DNA from: Bacillota bacterium
Lineage (GTDB): Bacteria; Bacillota; Clostridia; Acetivibrionales; DTU013
NCBI GenBank assembly: GCA_023433505.1
Contig: JAEZCO010000058.1
Coordinates: 1-64,000, forward strand
Reading direction: 5' to 3'
Length of the DNA: 64,000 bases
The notes below the pieces were generated by a model. It worked only from the letters and a program-made list of their open reading frames with translations. It made no database searches and was not told where the DNA came from. Each line of letters starts with the position of its first letter. The first letter of the stretch is position 1. Below are positions 61,930 through 64,000 of the stretch, in pieces. Made by a program: the position numbers and the translations under genes.

Positions 61930-61996
61930 ACATCCAGGTGGATGTGTGGGCATGGTGTAGAATCTGATAACCCGCATATTATGCGGGTTTATTTAT
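61930..61996 (+). ncRNA. Candidate small transcript: hairpin plus terminator
   Basis: CACATCC-AGGT-GGATGTG (61930-61947) is followed 20 bp later by the terminator AACCCGCAT-ATT-ATGCGGGTT with TTATTTAT after it (61969-61996). No gene ends here on the plus strand, so the terminator must belong to an untranslated RNA from upstream or be a remnant. No strong promoter is identified. Confidence 0.35.
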
Positions 61997-62055
61997 CTGA
62001 ACATTAAATAGTATATGTATAAAATCTTCGAAAAAGAACAAATGTTTGGTTTTTA

Positions 62056-62084
62056 TTGCCAAAGCACACTGAATGGTATATAAT
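62056..62084 (+). promoter_or_regulatory. Promoter of the small membrane protein gene
   Basis: TTGCCA (62056-62061), 17 bp, perfect TATAAT (62079-62084). It gives a 5' untranslated region of about 120 nt that begins the putative toxin mRNA. Confidence 0.7.
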
Positions 62085-62212
62085 GGATTTGTGTTTTAAT
62101 CAGGTTTTATCAGAGGGTTTGTTTGAACGGTTCCTTTCTTTTGATTCCCACACATGGGGACGGCGACGTTATAGTTGCTGCAGGGAATACACAAAGGAAG
62201 GAGGTGGTCGAT

Positions 62213-62365
62213 ATGGAGAATGGTTTGTATACCGGTATCGGTTTTGCCGTTGTCTGGTGTATGAAATACATATGTATACCGATAGGAGTTGCTGTTATTG
62301 CAAGAGTAATTGCAGACAGGTTGCTTCGGCCACAACCGGATAAACAAAAGAAAAAACGGTTTTAA
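62213..62365 (+). CDS. Small membrane protein, candidate type I toxin
   Basis: 50 residues: a single hydrophobic helix (CMKYICIPIGVAVIARVIA) followed by a basic tail ending DKQKKKRF. Size, one membrane helix and Lys-rich end are those of type I toxins of Firmicutes. A very strong ribosome site (AAGGAAGGAGGTGG) precedes ATG 62213. The mRNA has a long leader and overlaps a convergent RNA at its 3' end. I cannot assign a named toxin family; a phage-like holin or a regulatory membrane peptide are alternatives. Confidence 0.65.
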   Translation: MENGLYTGIGFAVVWCMKYICIPIGVAVIARVIADRLLRPQPDKQKKKRF

Positions 62366-62429
62366 AAAAACCGTCCAATAAAAAAATCCCTTAATTAAAA
62401 CCTGACAGCAACAAGTGTCGCCGTCCTTA
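62345..62429 (-). ncRNA. Candidate antisense antitoxin RNA
   Basis: Predicted from a minus-strand promoter at 62436-62463. It would run about 85 nt to the hairpin ACGGTTTT-TTT-AAAACCGT followed by TTTTTTC (plus 62351-62376), which is a good minus-strand terminator. It overlaps the stop codon and 3' region of the small membrane protein mRNA. Its 5' part GGACGGCGACACTTGTTGCT is similar to the leader of that mRNA (62158-62184). Confidence 0.55.
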
Positions 62430-62435
62430 CTTAAT

Positions 62436-62463
62436 ATTATAGCACAATTCATAATAATGTAAA
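62436..62463 (-). promoter_or_regulatory. Promoter of the antisense RNA
   Basis: On the minus strand TTTACA (plus 62458-62463), 16 bp, perfect TATAAT (plus 62436-62441). Start near 62429. No ORF follows on this strand, so it serves a non-coding RNA. Confidence 0.7.
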
Positions 62464-62563
62464 CGGGGTTCTTGAAAATATAAAGGTTATATGTTTTTTT
62501 ACTTTTACTTGAAAACTTTGATACATCAGTTTGATAGTGTTAAATTATTTGATTATGCATAGT

Positions 62564-62825
62564 AAAATGTCCGTCCTGGTGATAAAGCATTTGTCATTGC
62601 CAGCGAACGCAGTGAAGCGCGGCAATCTCTACTTTTAGGTACTATTCTTGGCTAAAAAGGGATCCTGCTGACTTTCAGGGAAATGGGCGGACATGACTGC
62701 AAATCCCTGCATCAAGCTCCGTCATGGGCAGGCTGTAATGTCCAGGCTCGTCCCAATGCGGGCGCTTGTCATTCGCCATCCCTGGCTCAAAGACAAGCGT
62801 CTTCGGCGTCCGTGCCGAAGGGTCA
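62564..62825 (-). repeat. Long inverted repeat, right copy
   Basis: Reverse complement of 1-266, with scattered substitutions. Position 62825 corresponds to position 1, so similarity may continue outside the window on the left side. Short ORFs within are not supported. The DNA from 62826 to 63035 shows no gene. Confidence 0.9.
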
Positions 62826-63035
62826 CGGGTATTCCTCTAGGGCCCGCATTCGAACTTCGCCTGGACAAACAGCCTGCAGCCATGACTCCTCATGACGCAT
62901 TTATTCGCAGCCATGCCCACCCATTTAGCTTGAATGTGATAGAGAGATTTAGTGTTACAACAGCATAGAGGTGAGAATCAAGCGAACAATGGAGACGGTT
63001 TCTATCATAATAGAGTTTCTGTTTTTAGGTCACAT

Positions 63036-63140
63036 CTGTCATTGCGAGCGAATGTGATGGAGCGTGGCAATCTCAAAAAATACAGTAGTTGCATAAAAGG
63101 CTGAGATTGCCGCGTCGCTCCGCTCCTCGCAATGACAACC
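63036..63140. repeat. Pair of TCATTGCGAG palindromes in opposite orientation
   Basis: TGTCATTGCGAGCGAATG...GGAGCGTGGCAATCTC (63038-63074) faces GAGATTGCCGCGTCGCTCCG...TCGCAATGACA (63103-63137). The two pair with each other to make a large stem. The following 250 bp up to 63397 are AT-rich with no recognised feature. Confidence 0.8.
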
Positions 63141-63397
63141 AATGGATGCGCATTGAATAAGTTAATAAATGGGTGACTGGCACTGTTTATTAACTTATTG
63201 CACATTCTTTCTATTATGTATAACTGTAGCGGCCCTATTTTTTAAAATAACTATCCATATTATTTATAAAAAACCTGTATCACTTTCCATTTAATTTACA
63301 TAATACATAATAAAAGCAACCAATTAGAATGGAAGGCCAGAGCAACAAGAAGTTTGACATCCTGCTCTTTAATTTTGCACTTTAACAGGAGGTTTGC

Positions 63398-63472
63398 ATG
63401 AAAAGGGTTACAGATATATTCGAAGGTGAAAAGCTTGACCTGGAGAAAGTACAAGGAAGGATAATAAACTAA
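63398..63472 (+). CDS. Very small ORF (24 aa) with perfect ribosome site
   Basis: ACAGGAGG stands 7 nt before ATG 63398. The peptide starts MKRVTDIFEGEKLDLEKVQG and ends RIIN. It may be a short regulatory protein or a truncated gene ahead of the recombinase genes. I do not recognise it. Confidence 0.4.
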   Translation: MKRVTDIFEGEKLDLEKVQGRIIN

Positions 63473-63646
63473 ACGTCATTCTATATATGCTATCCGGCCA
63501 CGAGTCATCAAAATGAGTATAAATAAAATATGAGCGGCAAAAAGATTTTAATTAAAACAATATGATAATAAACCGTAAAACCCTTATAGGACAGGTATTA
63601 TAAAGCATAAACATATAATAGGACTTATTCAATTAAGGTTGGTTTT

Positions 63647-63838
63647 ATGGTGATTCAATCGGCAGAATTTGACGGCACGGAAATAATCTATATCTGGTTA
63701 TCCAAGAAGGAAAGAGAAGATCCGATTATTATTGACATAATAAACGACATTAAGAAAAAAAGAAGGGTGTGTGCTTTTTTTTCAGGGAGTTATCCCACGA
63801 AGGATTATATACGGAAAATGCTGCTTGAAAATATTTAA
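63647..63838 (+). CDS. Hypothetical protein, 63 aa, next to recombinase
   Basis: Basic small protein beginning MVIQSAEFDGTEIIYIWLSK and ending KDYIRKMLLENI. It is 20 bp before the serine recombinase and presumably co-transcribed. Possibly a recombination directionality factor or accessory protein, but nothing in the sequence proves it. GTG or ATG context without a strong ribosome site (AAGGTTGG). Confidence 0.55.
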   Translation: MVIQSAEFDGTEIIYIWLSKKEREDPIIIDIINDIKKKRRVCAFFSGSYPTKDYIRKMLLENI

Positions 63839-63858
63839 CGAAAGAATGAGGTTGTTGT

Positions 63859-64000
63859 ATGATAGATGGAATAGGATACGCCCGCATTTCCCGGGATGAA
63901 GACAAGGAGAACTATTCGTCAATTGAAAGCCAGCAATTGCTGATATACCAGTATGCAAGCAAAAATGACATAAATATAAAAGAAATATATGTTGATGACA
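63859..64000 (+). CDS. Serine recombinase (resolvase/invertase family), N-terminal part
   Basis: Runs off the window after 47 codons. IGYARISRDEDKENYSSIESQ is the resolvase-fold signature; the Ser after YARI is the catalytic nucleophile. The SIESQ element after a long D/E loop is typical of large serine recombinases of integrative elements and the spoIVCA type. It marks a mobile or developmentally rearranged element continuing to the right. Confidence 0.85.
   Translation, partial: MIDGIGYARISRDEDKENYSSIESQQLLIYQYASKNDINIKEIYVDD

Noticed and set aside
62683..62968. 70- and 91-codon ORFs inside and after the right copy of the long repeat
   Set aside because: They lie in a repeat that occurs inverted at the window start with substitutions that do not respect either frame, and have no ribosome site.

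Overview
The window reads as chromosomal DNA of an anaerobic, spore-forming clostridium, with Ruminiclostridium/Acetivibrio-like relatives the best guess. The reasons are the pta-ackA-DUF177-rpmF and DUF512-der-plsY-gpsA gene orders, a type III glutamine synthetase, a four-subunit 2-oxoacid:ferredoxin oxidoreductase, rubrerythrin, two Spo0E-type phosphatases, a T-box leader, and low-GC promoters with strong GGAGG ribosome sites. Species was not determined.

Layout. 0-5 kb: one copy of a long repeat, a zinc-ribbon protein, a lipoprotein, a membrane protein with a spermidine-synthase-like domain and a DUF1624 membrane protein. 4.8-16.5 kb: housekeeping genes gatCAB, pta-ackA, DUF177-rpmF, DUF512-der-plsY-gpsA. 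16.6-25.8 kb: azlCD, Cu/Zn-SOD-like protein, CapA-like protein, phosphoglycerate mutase, amidohydrolase, tcdA, a P-loop ATPase and an acyltransferase. 25.9-38 kb: a complete type I-C CRISPR-Cas locus (cas3, cas5c, cas8c, cas7c, cas4, cas1, cas2) with 46 repeats, followed by a small XRE regulator and a decayed repeat. 38-50 kb: P5CR-like protein, ppnP, the kor/vor operon, glnN, transglutaminase, YmaF-like protein, rubrerythrin, a DUF4097 protein and a second CapA. 50-62 kb: bioY under a BirA operator, two Spo0E proteins, murG, tRNA-Lys, a DegS/DegU-like pair, a T-box-controlled fusion enzyme, a homocysteine methyltransferase-like protein and an rRNA methyltransferase. 62-64 kb: a probable type I toxin-antitoxin locus, the inverted partner of the repeat at position 1, and the start of a serine recombinase.

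The most interesting signal is in the 341-bp gap between cas3 and cas5c. A minus-strand promoter (TTTACA, 17 bp, TATAAT) would make a short RNA that starts with 12 nt identical to the 3' end of the CRISPR repeat (the crRNA 5' handle). A 32-nt spacer-like segment follows, then a strong hairpin. The first 16 nt of that segment match, at 15 of 16 positions, a site just downstream of a plus-strand promoter in the same gap. The only mismatch is at position 6, which Cascade does not read. Directly after the target lie a strong ribosome site, a 10-codon ORF and a hairpin. This is the architecture expected of a crRNA-like regulator with an RNA toxin (CreTA type) or of cas autorepression (CreR type).

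Other highlights are a T-box (specifier probably CUC, Leu) in front of a TIM-barrel/acyl-CoA-synthetase fusion; a convergent toxin/antisense RNA pair; four copies of a roughly 90-bp palindromic MITE-like element; and a block of DNA with a loose 21-bp periodicity that shows no convincing gene.
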